53,733 bases of DNA from Phycisphaerales bacterium Planc_01 (GCA_001603075.1 LVBB01000153.1:1-53733), one strand, 5' to 3'. Positions 18,664 through 27,487 are shown, counted from the stretch's first letter. Numbers and translations: made by a program. The notes: generated by a model not told the origin, from the sequence alone.

Positions 18664-19048
18664 GGGAGCGTGCCAGGGCCACAGCCGACGCGATGGCGAA
18701 GTTGGCCGTGTGCGTAATGCTGATACTGATGCGTTCAATCCCCAGTTCACATGCGATCCGCCGGACTTCCCCCGACAGCGTCACCTCGGGCCGGCCCGCC
18801 GGGTCGTTGGTCACCTCGATATCCGTCCAGGCGATTTTGCCCCGCCAGCCCGTGCCTACCAGCTTGAGGATCGCCTCTTTGGCCGCGAATCGCCCGGCGT
18901 AGTTCTCAATCGAGTTGTACCGCCCTCGCGCGCAGGCCTGCTCGGCGGGCGTAAACACCCGGTTGAGGAACCGCTCGCCGTGCCGTTCGAGCATCTCGGC
19001 GATGCGGGGACAGTCCACCAAATCGATACCGTGAGCGATGATATCCAT
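18650..19048 (-). CDS. acpS: Holo-[acyl-carrier-protein] synthase
   Basis: A 132-residue AcpS-type 4'-phosphopantetheinyl transferase, which moves phosphopantetheine from CoA to acyl carrier protein. The magnesium and catalytic residues show as HGIDLVD (Asp8 and neighbours) and RFAAKEAILKLVGTG (about residues 53-67, Glu and Lys), and the C-terminal ISISITHTANFAIA motif closes the fold. Cytosolic, trimeric in known cases. The gene overlaps mnmG by 14 bases and starts 27 bases after the PPIase stop, so acyl-lipid and tRNA functions are probably co-expressed here. The ATG at 19048 has AGAG about 4 bases upstream, a weak ribosome site. A common housekeeping gene with clear identity. Confidence 0.95.
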   Translation of the reverse strand: MDIIAHGIDLVDCPRIAEMLERHGERFLNRVFTPAEQACARGRYNSIENYAGRFAAKEAILKLVGTGWRGKIAWTDIEVTNDPAGRPEVTLSGEVRRIACELGIERISISITHTANFAIASAVALARSHESR

Positions 19049-19075
19049 GATCTCTCGCGAGGAACAAGCCCAGAG

Positions 19076-20323
19076 CTATGGGACGGGCGCCGGCGGGTTG
19101 GCCGCACGGTACAGACGTTCGAGGCAGTCGTTCAGGAACCGATCCGTGTCGGCCAGCGCCATCTGTTCGACGATCTCGGCATCGAGCCGTGCAATCGCCT
19201 CCAGACGCCGGGTTTCCTCGATGTTCGCCTCGACCCGTTCCTGGACCTGCGACATGGGAAGGTAGCCCTTGGGGCGTTTCTCCACCAGCTTCATGATGAA
19301 TGCGTGGCCGGGCACATCGATCGGCCCGGCGATCTGGCCGACCTCGATCTTGGCTGCCGCCGGGGCCAGGGCGCGGTACGGCTCGGCCAGCGATTCCGGA
19401 TCTCTCGCCGGCCAGAGCCCCTCCGATCCCTTAACATAGTGCTCGGCGTATCGGGAGTATTCCTCCGCCAGTTGTCCGAAGTCTTCACCGGCCACGATCC
19501 GGGTTACCAATTCCTCCGCCAGCTTGCGCGCTGCGACAACAGGATCGTCGTCCGGATCGGCCAGTTCGATCTTGCCGGCGGAAATATCGATCAGACGAAA
19601 CTGGACCAGCCCGGGCTGAACGAACGCCTGCTCCTTGATCCGATCGTAGGTGGCCACCAGCTCGCTGTAGGTGATCGGCCGGCTGCGCGCCATCTTCGAC
19701 TCCACCGCATACTGGGCAAGGATCTGCTTCTTCTTGTTTTCCTTGAACGTCGCGCGATTCATGCCCATTTCCTTGAGCGCTTCGTCGGCCTGGGCGTTGT
19801 TGCCGCCATGCTCAATGACGAACCGCCGCAGTTCCTTCTCGACCAGCTTGTCCAACGTATCGTCGATCCGGTCGCCCAGCTGACGTCGGGCCCGCTTGTA
19901 GAGCACGATATTGCTGACGTTGGCGCCGAGTTGCTGACGCACGCGCGGCCGCGCAAGCTCGATGAACTGCTCCAGCGTTGTCGCTTTGGCCACCTCTTCG
20001 AGCCACTGTTTGAACGAGACGTCGGAGGGGCCCGTCCCCGGCGAGATGTTCATGATATCTTCACAGGTGATTCGCTCGCCACTGACGAGGATCTCGTCGG
20101 CCGCTACGGGTTTGGCCGCAAGGGCCATACGCTGAATCTCCTCTTCCGACAAGGCACCCTTGCGAGGCTGGTCACCTCCGCAACCGATGGCCCCCAGCGC
20201 CGCTGCCGCGAGCGCCGCGACGAGAATCAGGCATGCGGTCGACGGACGCCATCGTCCCGGCCGCCATAACGACCGGTCCGGCGTTGGGCCATCGCACCTC
20301 AATGTCATCCTGCTTTTCCGCAT
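19076..20323 (-). CDS. Parvulin-type peptidyl-prolyl isomerase lipoprotein (SurA/PrsA-like)
   Basis: A 415-residue exported protein with a lipoprotein signal: a hydrophobic stretch ending in LGAIGC, preceded by several arginines in the first 25 residues. After a helical chaperone-like N domain (LEEVAKATTLEQFI..., KELRRFVIEHGG..., about 90-215), a parvulin-like domain lies about 230-360, with GEDFGQLAEEYSRYAEHY...GSEGLWPARDPE and GQIAGPIDVPGHAFIMKLVEKRP, the end strand typical of PpiC folds. A tail helix follows. Such proteins fold outer membrane or surface proteins. The active-site histidines usual in PpiC are not evident, so catalysis is unproven. Start at 20323 avoids overlap with the HD gene. 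The acpS gene follows 27 bases downstream. Confidence 0.75.
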   Translation of the reverse strand: MRKSRMTLRCDGPTPDRSLWRPGRWRPSTACLILVAALAAAALGAIGCGGDQPRKGALSEEEIQRMALAAKPVAADEILVSGERITCEDIMNISPGTGPSDVSFKQWLEEVAKATTLEQFIELARPRVRQQLGANVSNIVLYKRARRQLGDRIDDTLDKLVEKELRRFVIEHGGNNAQADEALKEMGMNRATFKENKKKQILAQYAVESKMARSRPITYSELVATYDRIKEQAFVQPGLVQFRLIDISAGKIELADPDDDPVVAARKLAEELVTRIVAGEDFGQLAEEYSRYAEHYVKGSEGLWPARDPESLAEPYRALAPAAAKIEVGQIAGPIDVPGHAFIMKLVEKRPKGYLPMSQVQERVEANIEETRRLEAIARLDAEIVEQMALADTDRFLNDCLERLYRAANPPAPVP

Positions 20324-20366
20324 AACGAAGTTGTCCCCCGATCGCCTGAGAGTATCCGGGCCGCCG

Positions 20367-20957
20367 TCACTGCGGGTCCGGGGCCGCACCTTTCAGGCCG
20401 ATCGCTTCGGCCACTTCCTGCATCGCGGCAATGGCATCCTCGATCAGGGCCGTCAGTTCCACACCCAGCATAGCGGCCCCCTTCTCAATGACCTCGCGGT
20501 TGACGCCGGCGGCAAACGATTTCTCTTTCCATTTCTTTCTGACCGACTTGACGGTCACGTCCATCACGCTCTTGCTCGGACGCACCAGGGCCGTCGCCGC
20601 GACCAGCCCCGTCAGCTCGTCCATCGCATACAGCACCTTCTCCAACTCCGTCTTCGGCTCGACGTCGGTACAGATACCCCAGCCATGGGAAAGCACCGCC
20701 CGGACATATGGCTCGGGCCACCCCTGTTCCCGCAGGATCTCCGCACTCTTGTGGCAGTGCTGCTCGGGGAACTGTTCGTAATCGAGATCGTGAACCAGCC
20801 CGATCAGGCCCCACATCTCTTGGTCCTGGCCCGTCTTGCGGGCCCAATAGCACATCACCGCCTCCACGGACAAGGCGTGCTTGATCAACGCCTCGTTCTG
20901 ATTGTACTGCTTCAACAACCCGAGCGCCGCATCGCGTGTGGGCACCTGTTCGGTCAT
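20367..20957 (-). CDS. HD domain hydrolase-like protein
   Basis: A 196-residue protein of the HDIG-related single HD family. Conserved metal-binding positions are seen as HALSVEAVM (about residue 26), LIGLVHDLDYEQFP (HD, about 50-63), EQHCHKSAEIL (about 64-74) and SHGWG (about 89), followed by EKVLYAMDELTGLVAATALVRP (about 105-126). That last block is typical of HD proteins often annotated as predicted hydrolases, with no defined substrate. The ATG at 20957 has AGGATAGG upstream. Longer frames to 20999 are less likely. It is first in a run with the PPIase (43 bases downstream), acpS, mnmG and the radical SAM gene. Confidence 0.8.
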   Translation of the reverse strand: MTEQVPTRDAALGLLKQYNQNEALIKHALSVEAVMCYWARKTGQDQEMWGLIGLVHDLDYEQFPEQHCHKSAEILREQGWPEPYVRAVLSHGWGICTDVEPKTELEKVLYAMDELTGLVAATALVRPSKSVMDVTVKSVRKKWKEKSFAAGVNREVIEKGAAMLGVELTALIEDAIAAMQEVAEAIGLKGAAPDPQ

Positions 20958-21081
20958 CTTGCCTATCCTGCCAGCAGAATGGGGGTTCCTATCACCCAAG
21001 CAGGCCTCAAGGATACCGACCTCATACGGGTCGATACTCTACCTGCCCAGCGGCGGAAATGCAATCGCGATCTGAGCCAGT

Positions 21082-22338
21082 CTAAGGCTGCCGAAACGAG
21101 ACCCGCTTCGTTTGCTGCTGGCGCGCCAGGTCGACAACCGTCTCCCGGTCGCCCGCGGCAATACGATATCGGCCGTAGAACGCGCGGACTTCGCACCGGC
21201 CCTTGGCGTCCGTCTGTCCCTGCCACGTGGTCCACCACTGCCGGAACACCAGATCGCGATAGGCCTCGGCGGCCGGCGTCGGCGACCAGTCCCGACGGTA
21301 GAGCGACGACGGCGGAATCCAGTTCGCTCCCTCCCAGAATCCCCACATCAAGATCCCTTTGACCGCCGGCTGGGCAAAACAGAGGCGATAGTAATCCACG
21401 ATGGCCCTGGCTTTGGCCTGCTCCTCCTCGTCCGACAGGCGGACATCGCGCTTGTTGTAGTGCTTCGAGCGCTGGCCGGGAAAGTTGAACTCCGTGACGA
21501 CGATGGGCAGGTCGAACTCGGCCAGCCGGGCCAGCGAGCTTTCCAGAACGGCCGGATCGAACGAGTCGCCGTGAAGATGACCCTGCACCCCGATCCCGCC
21601 GATGGGCACACCCTGACCCAGAAGCCCGCGGATGTGCGCGATATAATCGTCCAGCCGCCTGCCCGTCAGGATGTCGTAGTCGTTCAAGAACAGCACCGCA
21701 TCGGGGTCGCCCTGCCGCACCCAGTCCGCCATGTCCCGCGTGATCTGCGGGCCCAGACGCTCTTCGTAATAGTTCGCGTGGATCATCTCGTTGTTCAGAT
21801 CGTATTCGGCAAACCGGCCCCGATAGCGTTTGCCGATGTCCAAGGCTCGGGCCTTGACGACCTCGCGCAACGCGTCGTCATCGAGGGCCTTCTGCCAGGA
21901 CTGGACGCGATTGGGAATCCCCCAGAAGATATTGTGCCCGCGAAGTGGAATCTCATGTTGCTCGGTCCACTCGAGAATCGCATCGACGACGGAGTAGTCC
22001 ACATGTCCCTGACGCGGCTCCATGACATGCCACTTGAGGGCGTTCTCCGTCACGGCGGCGTTGAAATTCTCCAGGAAGACCCGGCGGTATCGGGCCTGAT
22101 CTTCAGGGTCCATCCGCCCGCCAAACGGCTGATTGGCCAGGGCCGCGCCGAACCAGAACTCGTGGCGCAGTTGCTCGATGCGCACCTCGACACCCGGCTC
22201 GGCCTCCACCACCAAGGTGCCCATGCGAACCTTGTGGATCGTCTCATCCAGATCCGATGCCGTCGCCGCCGAGCCGGCGACGCAGCAGCAAGCCAGGACC
22301 AGATGCAGTGCGGAAGAGACTCTGTTGCTCGAATTCAT
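21082..22338 (-). CDS. GH10 endo-1,4-beta-xylanase, secreted
   Basis: A 418-residue glycoside hydrolase family 10 enzyme that cleaves internal xylan bonds with retention. A signal peptide occupies about residues 1-27 (LHLVLACCCVAGSAATAS). The barrel core includes RGHNIFWG (about 133-140, substrate-binding), the acid/base glutamate E184 in YDLNNEMIHANYY, and the nucleophile E283 in VVTEFNFPG. LMWGFWEGANW (about 321-331) is the family tryptophan block. Mutated WDVVNE to YDLNNE is seen in some bacterial relatives. A short beta-rich tail (about 365-418) after the barrel may help anchor substrate. It is 200 bases downstream of the LamG protein stop on the same strand. Export to the periplasm or surface is inferred. 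Confidence 0.93.
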   Translation of the reverse strand: MNSSNRVSSALHLVLACCCVAGSAATASDLDETIHKVRMGTLVVEAEPGVEVRIEQLRHEFWFGAALANQPFGGRMDPEDQARYRRVFLENFNAAVTENALKWHVMEPRQGHVDYSVVDAILEWTEQHEIPLRGHNIFWGIPNRVQSWQKALDDDALREVVKARALDIGKRYRGRFAEYDLNNEMIHANYYEERLGPQITRDMADWVRQGDPDAVLFLNDYDILTGRRLDDYIAHIRGLLGQGVPIGGIGVQGHLHGDSFDPAVLESSLARLAEFDLPIVVTEFNFPGQRSKHYNKRDVRLSDEEEQAKARAIVDYYRLCFAQPAVKGILMWGFWEGANWIPPSSLYRRDWSPTPAAEAYRDLVFRQWWTTWQGQTDAKGRCEVRAFYGRYRIAAGDRETVVDLARQQQTKRVSFRQP

Positions 22339-22442
22339 GCGGGTTCATCCTCCCATTCGTATGTACAGCCGACAGGATTCTGTGCCATCGGCCTAATGTA
22401 TCGGTCCGACAGGCCCGCTGCAACCGCCAACTGACAAACCGA

Positions 22443-22470
22443 GGGCAGGGCGATTTTGCGCGCCCTGCCC
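22443..22470 (-). terminator. Strong hairpin between the LamG and xylanase genes, possible terminator
   Basis: A perfect 10-bp stem GGGCAGGGCG/CGCCCTGCCC (22443-22452 and 22461-22470) with an 8-base loop lies 70-95 bases downstream of the LamG stop, before the xylanase start. The U tract on the minus strand is poor (CGGTTTG), so it may act as a weak terminator, attenuator or mRNA stabiliser, not a strong intrinsic stop. Confidence 0.45.
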
Positions 22471-22538
22471 TTCGATGACAGGCTGCTTCATGCACATGCA
22501 GGGCTTCAGAAGCCGCTGGAGGCTCCCGCATGGACGGA

Positions 22539-25496
22539 TCAGAACGGCTTGTGCATCGGCACGGTCCTTCCCGCCAGCCAGGCAATCTCTTCAACCGACA
22601 GCGCACGGTCGTAGATCCGCACTTCGTCGACGGTGCCGACCCAGAACTCGGCGGCGTCATTGACCTGCCGGCCGATGTGCGCGCGACTCCGGGTCAGATT
22701 CCAGTTCTTGGCGGCCGAGGCGACCTCAATCCCGTCGGCATAGAGCTTCGCCACGTCGCCGTCGTAGGTCAGCCCGATATGATGCCACTCCTCCACCCGC
22801 CAGAAACCGGCGAGCATGATATCGTCGGCGTAGCCGCCACCATAGAGATCGGTCGCGTTCATCCCGATGAACATCGCCGTCCCGGTGCCGGGCGAGCCGT
22901 AAGTGGCGATCCAGCGCCAGCCCGCATCCACGACGCTTGACTTGGCCCATCCGGTCATCGATCGGGCCGATCGCCCGGCCGGCCAGCCGGCCGGGTTGCC
23001 GAAATCGATGTACTGATCGACCCCATTGAGCTGGATGGCCTGACCTTGCATACCGGAAACGTACGTCGGCGCGCCGACCAGCGAGCCGTTGTACCCATGA
23101 CCGGAACTGTCGTTGGCATTGCCGTCCAGGGCATAGCGGGCCACCAGACCGGCCGCGTCCGGCTCGATCGGCGCGATCAACTCGACCGCGTTCGGATACA
23201 GGCGAACGTCGTCGATATACAGCAGTCCCTTCGCGCCGGCGCCCTCGATGCCGATGGTCAACTCGGTGACGCTGCGCAGATTGGCCGCCACGGCGGACAG
23301 GTCGATGTTCCACGGCTGCCACAGCGCCCGAGCGAGGTCGGCCGCGTCGCCGTCGTATGGAACCTTGGTGCCGTTGATCTTCAGGTACAATTGGCCGCTG
23401 TTGCCGGGCCGGCCGCGGAAATACAGCCCCAGGCTCTGCACGCCGTGCCGGGTCCAATCCTGCGCCGAATCGAACGAGCGCACCGCCTCGGAGTAGTTGG
23501 GTGCGAGGGTATTGTCGTACTCCAGAGGCATCGATTGCCTTCCGGCGTGGACGATGGTCCGCTCGGCAAACGGTGTGTCGAAATACCCAACCAGCGAGCC
23601 GGTCCCATTCTCCCAACCGTCGATCCAGGCCTGGAAGATGGCCTCCCCGGCGTCCACGTCGTCCGTATAGCTCTCCATGTCATCGACGACGCCAAAGGCG
23701 GCGGTGGAGAAGCTCCAGACGTCGCCTTCCCATCGGCTCACCGCCTCGGCTTCGTTGACCTCGTCCACTCGCCAGAAGTACGTCGCAGCGTACTGCAGGT
23801 TGTCCGGCGCGACCTGGCTGTCGGAAACCGTTGCCAGCGGCGCCAGAGCATCGGGATTGGCACCGATGTAGACGTCGTGCGCCGCGGCATGACGGCCGGG
23901 ACGCCAACCGAGGACCATGCCCGGATCGACGCCCGTAGCAGCCTCGGTCGGCTGCGGCTGCCTGGCCTGAGCGGGAATGAATGTGAACCGAACCTCGCTG
24001 AGGCCGAACTTGCCCATCGTGCCATAGCCGCTGTTGACGGTCAGACGCACGTACCTGGCCGCGACGCCGCCGAAGTCGATCTCCGTGTTCTGGACATACG
24101 TGGCCTTGGCCGTGCCCCTGGCCAGCTCCACGCCGCCCAGAACGGTCCAATCGACGCCGTCCGTCGAGTACTCGATCGTCGCGTCCTTGATCCCGAAGCC
24201 AAGCAGCAACTCAAACTGGACATTGTAGTTCCAGACCAGCATCTGGTGCAGTTGATGGACGCGGTCGAACTCGTACTGAATCCACAGTGGGTCATCGCCC
24301 GCCGGCGCCAGCCACATATCGGTGCTGTCGGTCGAATGCTGATTGTCCGCGTTCAGACCCGACCCGTTGACCGTGTTCTCCGGCCCGGCGCCGTCTTCGG
24401 ACACACCGTTGCTCGTGGCCGTGACATTCGGCACGACGTATGCAAACGGCTCGGACGTGAAGTGCCAAACCTTGCCCTTGAAGATGGCGTTGCTCGGCGC
24501 CGCGTTCACTTCGTCCACGCGCCAGTAGTAGGTCGTCTCGAAGTCGAGGCGTCCGACGGGATCGTAAGTCGTAGCGCTCTGCGCCTGGCTGACCAGCACC
24601 CCTCTCGGATCCGTCCGGCCGGCGTCGTTGACGTCGTCGAAAACCGTTCCAAGGTAGACATCGTGGGTCGCGGCGAATTGCCCTGCCGTCCAGCTCAGTG
24701 CCGCCTCGCGCGGCACATCGACCGCCTCATGGGCCGGATCGGGATTGCTCGCGATCCGCGGATCGGCGGCCACCTTGAGGTACCAGTTGTTGATCCATTC
24801 ACTGATCACCTCGCCGCGGGGGTCATTGTCCTGGCCGGAGGTCTGGAAGAAGACGCCGATGCGACCGCCGGTCACGGAATTGCGGGCAATCATGGGGTCC
24901 GCCCGGTTGCCGTCGGCGGCGATGGCGAGAATCAACTCCGCATACCAGTCGTTCGTCAGGGCATCGAGGTGGATGGCGCGGTCGGTGGAAAAGTTGGCCA
25001 GCGACGGAGTGTACTTTGCACCGTCGGCGGTCACCGTCACGGGCGTATCGTCATCCCACATTTCCATGCTGGGGATGTCCATGATGTTCGGCAGAGCCGC
25101 GGTGCCGTTGGTGCCGGCGCCGTTGACGACGTAGAAGATCCAGTCGCCGGTGTTGATGATGCAGTTGCCGTCGTCCAGGAACAGCTCGATCAGCGAGCGG
25201 TCGGGCTGCGTATTCCCCGGCGGATAGATCGTGGCCGGGCACTGCCCGCAAAGGATCAGAAGGTCGGGAACGCCGTCTCCCGTGTGCGCCACGACCCAAT
25301 CGGCAAGGGCATCGTGTTCCGTTGCGGTGAACCGCAGGACGGGAACAGACGTCACGTTGTCAACGATTTCCTGTATCTCCCGGTCCGCCGCCGCCTGCGA
25401 CCACCAGTTTGCCTGCGTAGAAATCGCAATCTCCAAGGCCATCGCCGTTGTACTGAAGGCCACTGCGATGGTGCATGCCAACAATAGCTTCTTCAT
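22539..25496 (-). CDS. Large secreted multi-domain protein with LamG jellyroll and discoidin-like domains
   Basis: A 985-residue exported protein. Signal peptide about 1-20 (LLACTIAVAFSTTAMA). The order looks like this: an N domain of unknown type (about 21-250), a Fib-III-like segment ending YYWRVDEVN (about 255-355), an F5/8 discoidin-like module (about 360-505, LWIQYEFD...ARYVRLTVNSGYG), a second Fib-III-like segment (about 510-600), a carbohydrate-binding-like module beginning DDMESYTDD and ending YIDDVRLYPN (about 610-770), and a C-terminal LamG domain (about 785-985, VARYALDGNANDSSGHG...VDEVRIYDRALS). These domains bind sugars or surfaces. No catalytic residues were recognised. SD GGAGG stands seven bases before the ATG. 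The xylanase downstream suggests polysaccharide binding. Confidence 0.85.
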   Translation of the reverse strand: MKKLLLACTIAVAFSTTAMALEIAISTQANWWSQAAADREIQEIVDNVTSVPVLRFTATEHDALADWVVAHTGDGVPDLLILCGQCPATIYPPGNTQPDRSLIELFLDDGNCIINTGDWIFYVVNGAGTNGTAALPNIMDIPSMEMWDDDTPVTVTADGAKYTPSLANFSTDRAIHLDALTNDWYAELILAIAADGNRADPMIARNSVTGGRIGVFFQTSGQDNDPRGEVISEWINNWYLKVAADPRIASNPDPAHEAVDVPREAALSWTAGQFAATHDVYLGTVFDDVNDAGRTDPRGVLVSQAQSATTYDPVGRLDFETTYYWRVDEVNAAPSNAIFKGKVWHFTSEPFAYVVPNVTATSNGVSEDGAGPENTVNGSGLNADNQHSTDSTDMWLAPAGDDPLWIQYEFDRVHQLHQMLVWNYNVQFELLLGFGIKDATIEYSTDGVDWTVLGGVELARGTAKATYVQNTEIDFGGVAARYVRLTVNSGYGTMGKFGLSEVRFTFIPAQARQPQPTEAATGVDPGMVLGWRPGRHAAAHDVYIGANPDALAPLATVSDSQVAPDNLQYAATYFWRVDEVNEAEAVSRWEGDVWSFSTAAFGVVDDMESYTDDVDAGEAIFQAWIDGWENGTGSLVGYFDTPFAERTIVHAGRQSMPLEYDNTLAPNYSEAVRSFDSAQDWTRHGVQSLGLYFRGRPGNSGQLYLKINGTKVPYDGDAADLARALWQPWNIDLSAVAANLRSVTELTIGIEGAGAKGLLYIDDVRLYPNAVELIAPIEPDAAGLVARYALDGNANDSSGHGYNGSLVGAPTYVSGMQGQAIQLNGVDQYIDFGNPAGWPAGRSARSMTGWAKSSVVDAGWRWIATYGSPGTGTAMFIGMNATDLYGGGYADDIMLAGFWRVEEWHHIGLTYDGDVAKLYADGIEVASAAKNWNLTRSRAHIGRQVNDAAEFWVGTVDEVRIYDRALSVEEIAWLAGRTVPMHKPF

Positions 25497-26092
25497 TGCT
25501 TTGCCTCCTACAGCGGAACACCGACAAGAAGACGCCTCTCCGGCAACGCGCCGAGATGCCCTTACTCTACAATCGAGCCAGGCGACACCATCAGATCACT
25601 CCTCCTGATCGCCGTGGACCCATTTGGATTTGTCCTTCACGCGGAGCACCTATGGAACCTGCTGACTCACCTCCTTCCGACGGGAATAAACCATCGCTAT
25701 ATGGGTAGACCTGATCCGAAATGCAGAAAGACATGCACACCCCCCGCTTCAGCTTTTGAATCGAGATACACACCGCGTCAGGACCTCCGTCCGACCACCG
25801 TACCACCCGACCCAATCAGAACCCACGGCAAGGGCCTCGCACACGCCATGCCACGTGAGCCCATACGTCTCAACACCTCACTTATATCAGATCGAACGCC
25901 CCTCTACAACAGGTTTCCGTGTCGAGACCCCAGATGACTCGGACCTCTCCGCTCTACCCAGGCCTCTCACAACATCATTTGCCACAGGGAGTTAGCTTCG
26001 ATCCGCAGGCAATTTCCCAGGTAGACCCTCGAAGTGCTTCTCGCGGATGATTCGTCCTTATCGGACGCCGGTTCGGCCCGCCGATTTCAAGG
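25497..26092 (-). other. 596-bp non-coding region: long G/U-rich leader of the LamG gene
   Basis: No credible gene of normal length was found here. The plus strand is C/A-rich, so the minus-strand transcript is G/U-rich, unlike the flanking genes. On that transcript a full anti-SD complement AAGGAGGTG lies at 25676-25668 with no start codon at the right distance. A second GGAGGAG precedes an ATG at 25591 that opens a nine-codon frame (MVSPGSIVE, stop). The true LamG site (GGAGG) follows at 25507-25503. A 74-codon frame ending at 25591 is also possible but unremarkable. The pattern may be a structured leader or leader-peptide control. Confidence 0.4.
25881..25909 (-). promoter_or_regulatory. 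Candidate promoter for the LamG gene
   Basis: On the minus strand TATAAG (25886-25881, 5/6 to -10) is preceded, with a 17-base spacer, by TTGTAG (25909-25904, 3/6 to -35). A start near 25874 would give a leader of about 378 nt before the LamG ATG, matching the odd composition of this stretch. Confidence 0.35.
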
Positions 26093-27220
26093 CTATTTGT
26101 AGGTGCGGCCGAGATATCCGACGATGGCCTGCTTGACCTCCAGCGGGTCGATCAGGCCCATGTGGCGGTAGATGATCTGCCCGCCGGGCTTGACCAGCAA
26201 CGTGTAGGGAATCGCCCCGAGCCAGTCCTTGTCCACCGCCTCGATGAACGCGTAGACGTCGTCGGCGGCATAATGGTGGTTCTGAAACGATGCCTGTTTG
26301 TCTTTGAGGAAGGAGAGTGCCTCGTCCGCCCGGCTGGCCGGATCGACGCTCAGGCCGATCATCTCGAACGGCCGCCCTCGATACATCCGATTGATCGTGA
26401 CGAACTCGGGAAACTCGATCACACAAGGGCCGCAGGCGGTGGACCAGACGTTGATCAGCCGCAGCTTGTTCGTGTCGTTCTTGACGAGGTCCTTGATGCC
26501 GTTGAGATCGATCGCCTCCAGGCTGACGGGCTCCTTGGCCCATGCGGCGAAGGCCTTCTCGACCGAATCGCGTTTGTCGGACCACTTGACCGAGCAGCCA
26601 AAGGTCCGCGTCGTCTCCACCGGGACGGGCTTACCGGCCAGCAGCGCCTCGACGGCATTTCGCGTATCGTGGGACTTTGCCTCTTTGGGGTTCCGCTCGT
26701 TCTCGTCGATCCGGCCGACGAAACGAAGGCGGCGGTCGCCGTCGAAGACGAACACGTGCGGCGTGGCCACCGGACCATACGCCTTCGAGACCTTCTGCGT
26801 CTCGCCGTCGTACAGATAGGGGAAGTTGAACCCCTTGTGTTTGGCCCGGATCTTCATCTCCTCAAAGGAATCGTTCAGATCGGAGTACCCCAGTTCATCC
26901 AGCCGGACCGCCTTCGGGTCGTTCGGCGAGATCGCCACCAAGGCCACCCCCTTGTCCTTGTAGTCGTCGGCCAGCTTGATGAGTCGGTCCTCATACGCCT
27001 GGGCGGTAGGACAATGATTGGTGGTGAAGACGATGACGAGAATCTTAGCCCCGGCGTAATCGGACAACCTGTGGACCTTGCCGTCGACACCCGGAAGGGC
27101 GAAATCCGGCGCCTTGGCCCCGATGGCCAGCGTCTTGACCTCCTCCGCACCCCACGTCGGAACGGCGACAAATGCGAAAACGACAGACAACAGGATGAAT
27201 CTGGACGCGAGCCTGTTCAT
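26093..27220 (-). CDS. Secreted tandem thioredoxin-fold protein (redoxin + TlpA-like)
   Basis: A 375-residue exported protein with signal peptide about 1-24 (FILLSVVFAFVAVPTWGA). The first thioredoxin-fold domain (about 26-210) is AhpC/TSA or redoxin-like: APDFALPGVDGKVHRL, then TTNHCPTAQAYEDR, where the single active-site cysteine is followed by PTA, not a second cysteine. The second (about 230-375) resembles TlpA, with NVWSTACGPCVIEFPEF (CGPC, dithiol redox centre) and a cis-proline region IPYTLLVKP. Such planctomycete proteins are thought to act in periplasmic redox or cytochrome/protein disulfide maintenance. SD AGGAG stands upstream of ATG 27220. An earlier in-frame ATG at 27322 lies in the promoter area and is less likely. 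Confidence 0.85.
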   Translation of the reverse strand: MNRLASRFILLSVVFAFVAVPTWGAEEVKTLAIGAKAPDFALPGVDGKVHRLSDYAGAKILVIVFTTNHCPTAQAYEDRLIKLADDYKDKGVALVAISPNDPKAVRLDELGYSDLNDSFEEMKIRAKHKGFNFPYLYDGETQKVSKAYGPVATPHVFVFDGDRRLRFVGRIDENERNPKEAKSHDTRNAVEALLAGKPVPVETTRTFGCSVKWSDKRDSVEKAFAAWAKEPVSLEAIDLNGIKDLVKNDTNKLRLINVWSTACGPCVIEFPEFVTINRMYRGRPFEMIGLSVDPASRADEALSFLKDKQASFQNHHYAADDVYAFIEAVDKDWLGAIPYTLLVKPGGQIIYRHMGLIDPLEVKQAIVGYLGRTYK

Positions 27221-27275
27221 CGGTCTTCTCCTGACAAGCAAGGGCGAAAGCAGCCTTCCAAACCAACGTCGCCCC

Positions 27276-27281
27276 ATTATA
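27276..27281 (-). promoter_or_regulatory. Candidate -10 element for the redoxin gene
   Basis: A perfect TATAAT on the minus strand (27281-27276) lies about 55 bases upstream of the ATG at 27220. No -35 with good match is visible at 16-18 bases. Expected start near 27269, leader about 48 nt. Confidence 0.4.
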
Positions 27282-27374
27282 CCCGTCTTTGACCCTAATG
27301 GTTCAGAACTTCTTGTCTGCACGTAAACGCGTGGATTGAGAACCCGCCGTACCCGCCTGTGCCATTGCTCTTGT

Positions 27375-27480
27375 CTTTGTCACCCCGAGCGAAAAGAAGT
27401 GGAGTCGAGGGGTCTGGCCATAGGCCACACGCGCGTCCTATTCGCAACCAGATTCCTCGACGGTGCTCGGAATGACAAAG
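27375..27480. repeat. 106-bp imperfect inverted-repeat element
   Basis: Left end CTTTGTCACCCCGAGC (27375-27390) and right end GCTCGGAATGACAAAG (27465-27480) are inverted copies matching at 14 of 16 positions. Just inside, GTCGAGGGGTCT and the complement of AGATTCCTCGAC match at 10 of 12. Ends of the TCATTCCGAGC type are familiar from dispersed intergenic palindromes in many bacteria. It lies between the redoxin and prepilin-like genes and contains no frame of note. Mobility by a transposase supplied elsewhere is speculative. Confidence 0.6.
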
Positions 27481-27487
27481 TCGTCGC

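Noticed and set aside
23046-25487. An 813-codon open frame antisense to the LamG protein
   Set aside because: The opposite strand has a signal peptide, ribosome site and clear domains. This one has none.
25591-25815. A 74-codon frame in the LamG leader
   Set aside because: No conserved features, odd composition, and the stop overlaps the nine-codon frame. Not enough to call a gene.
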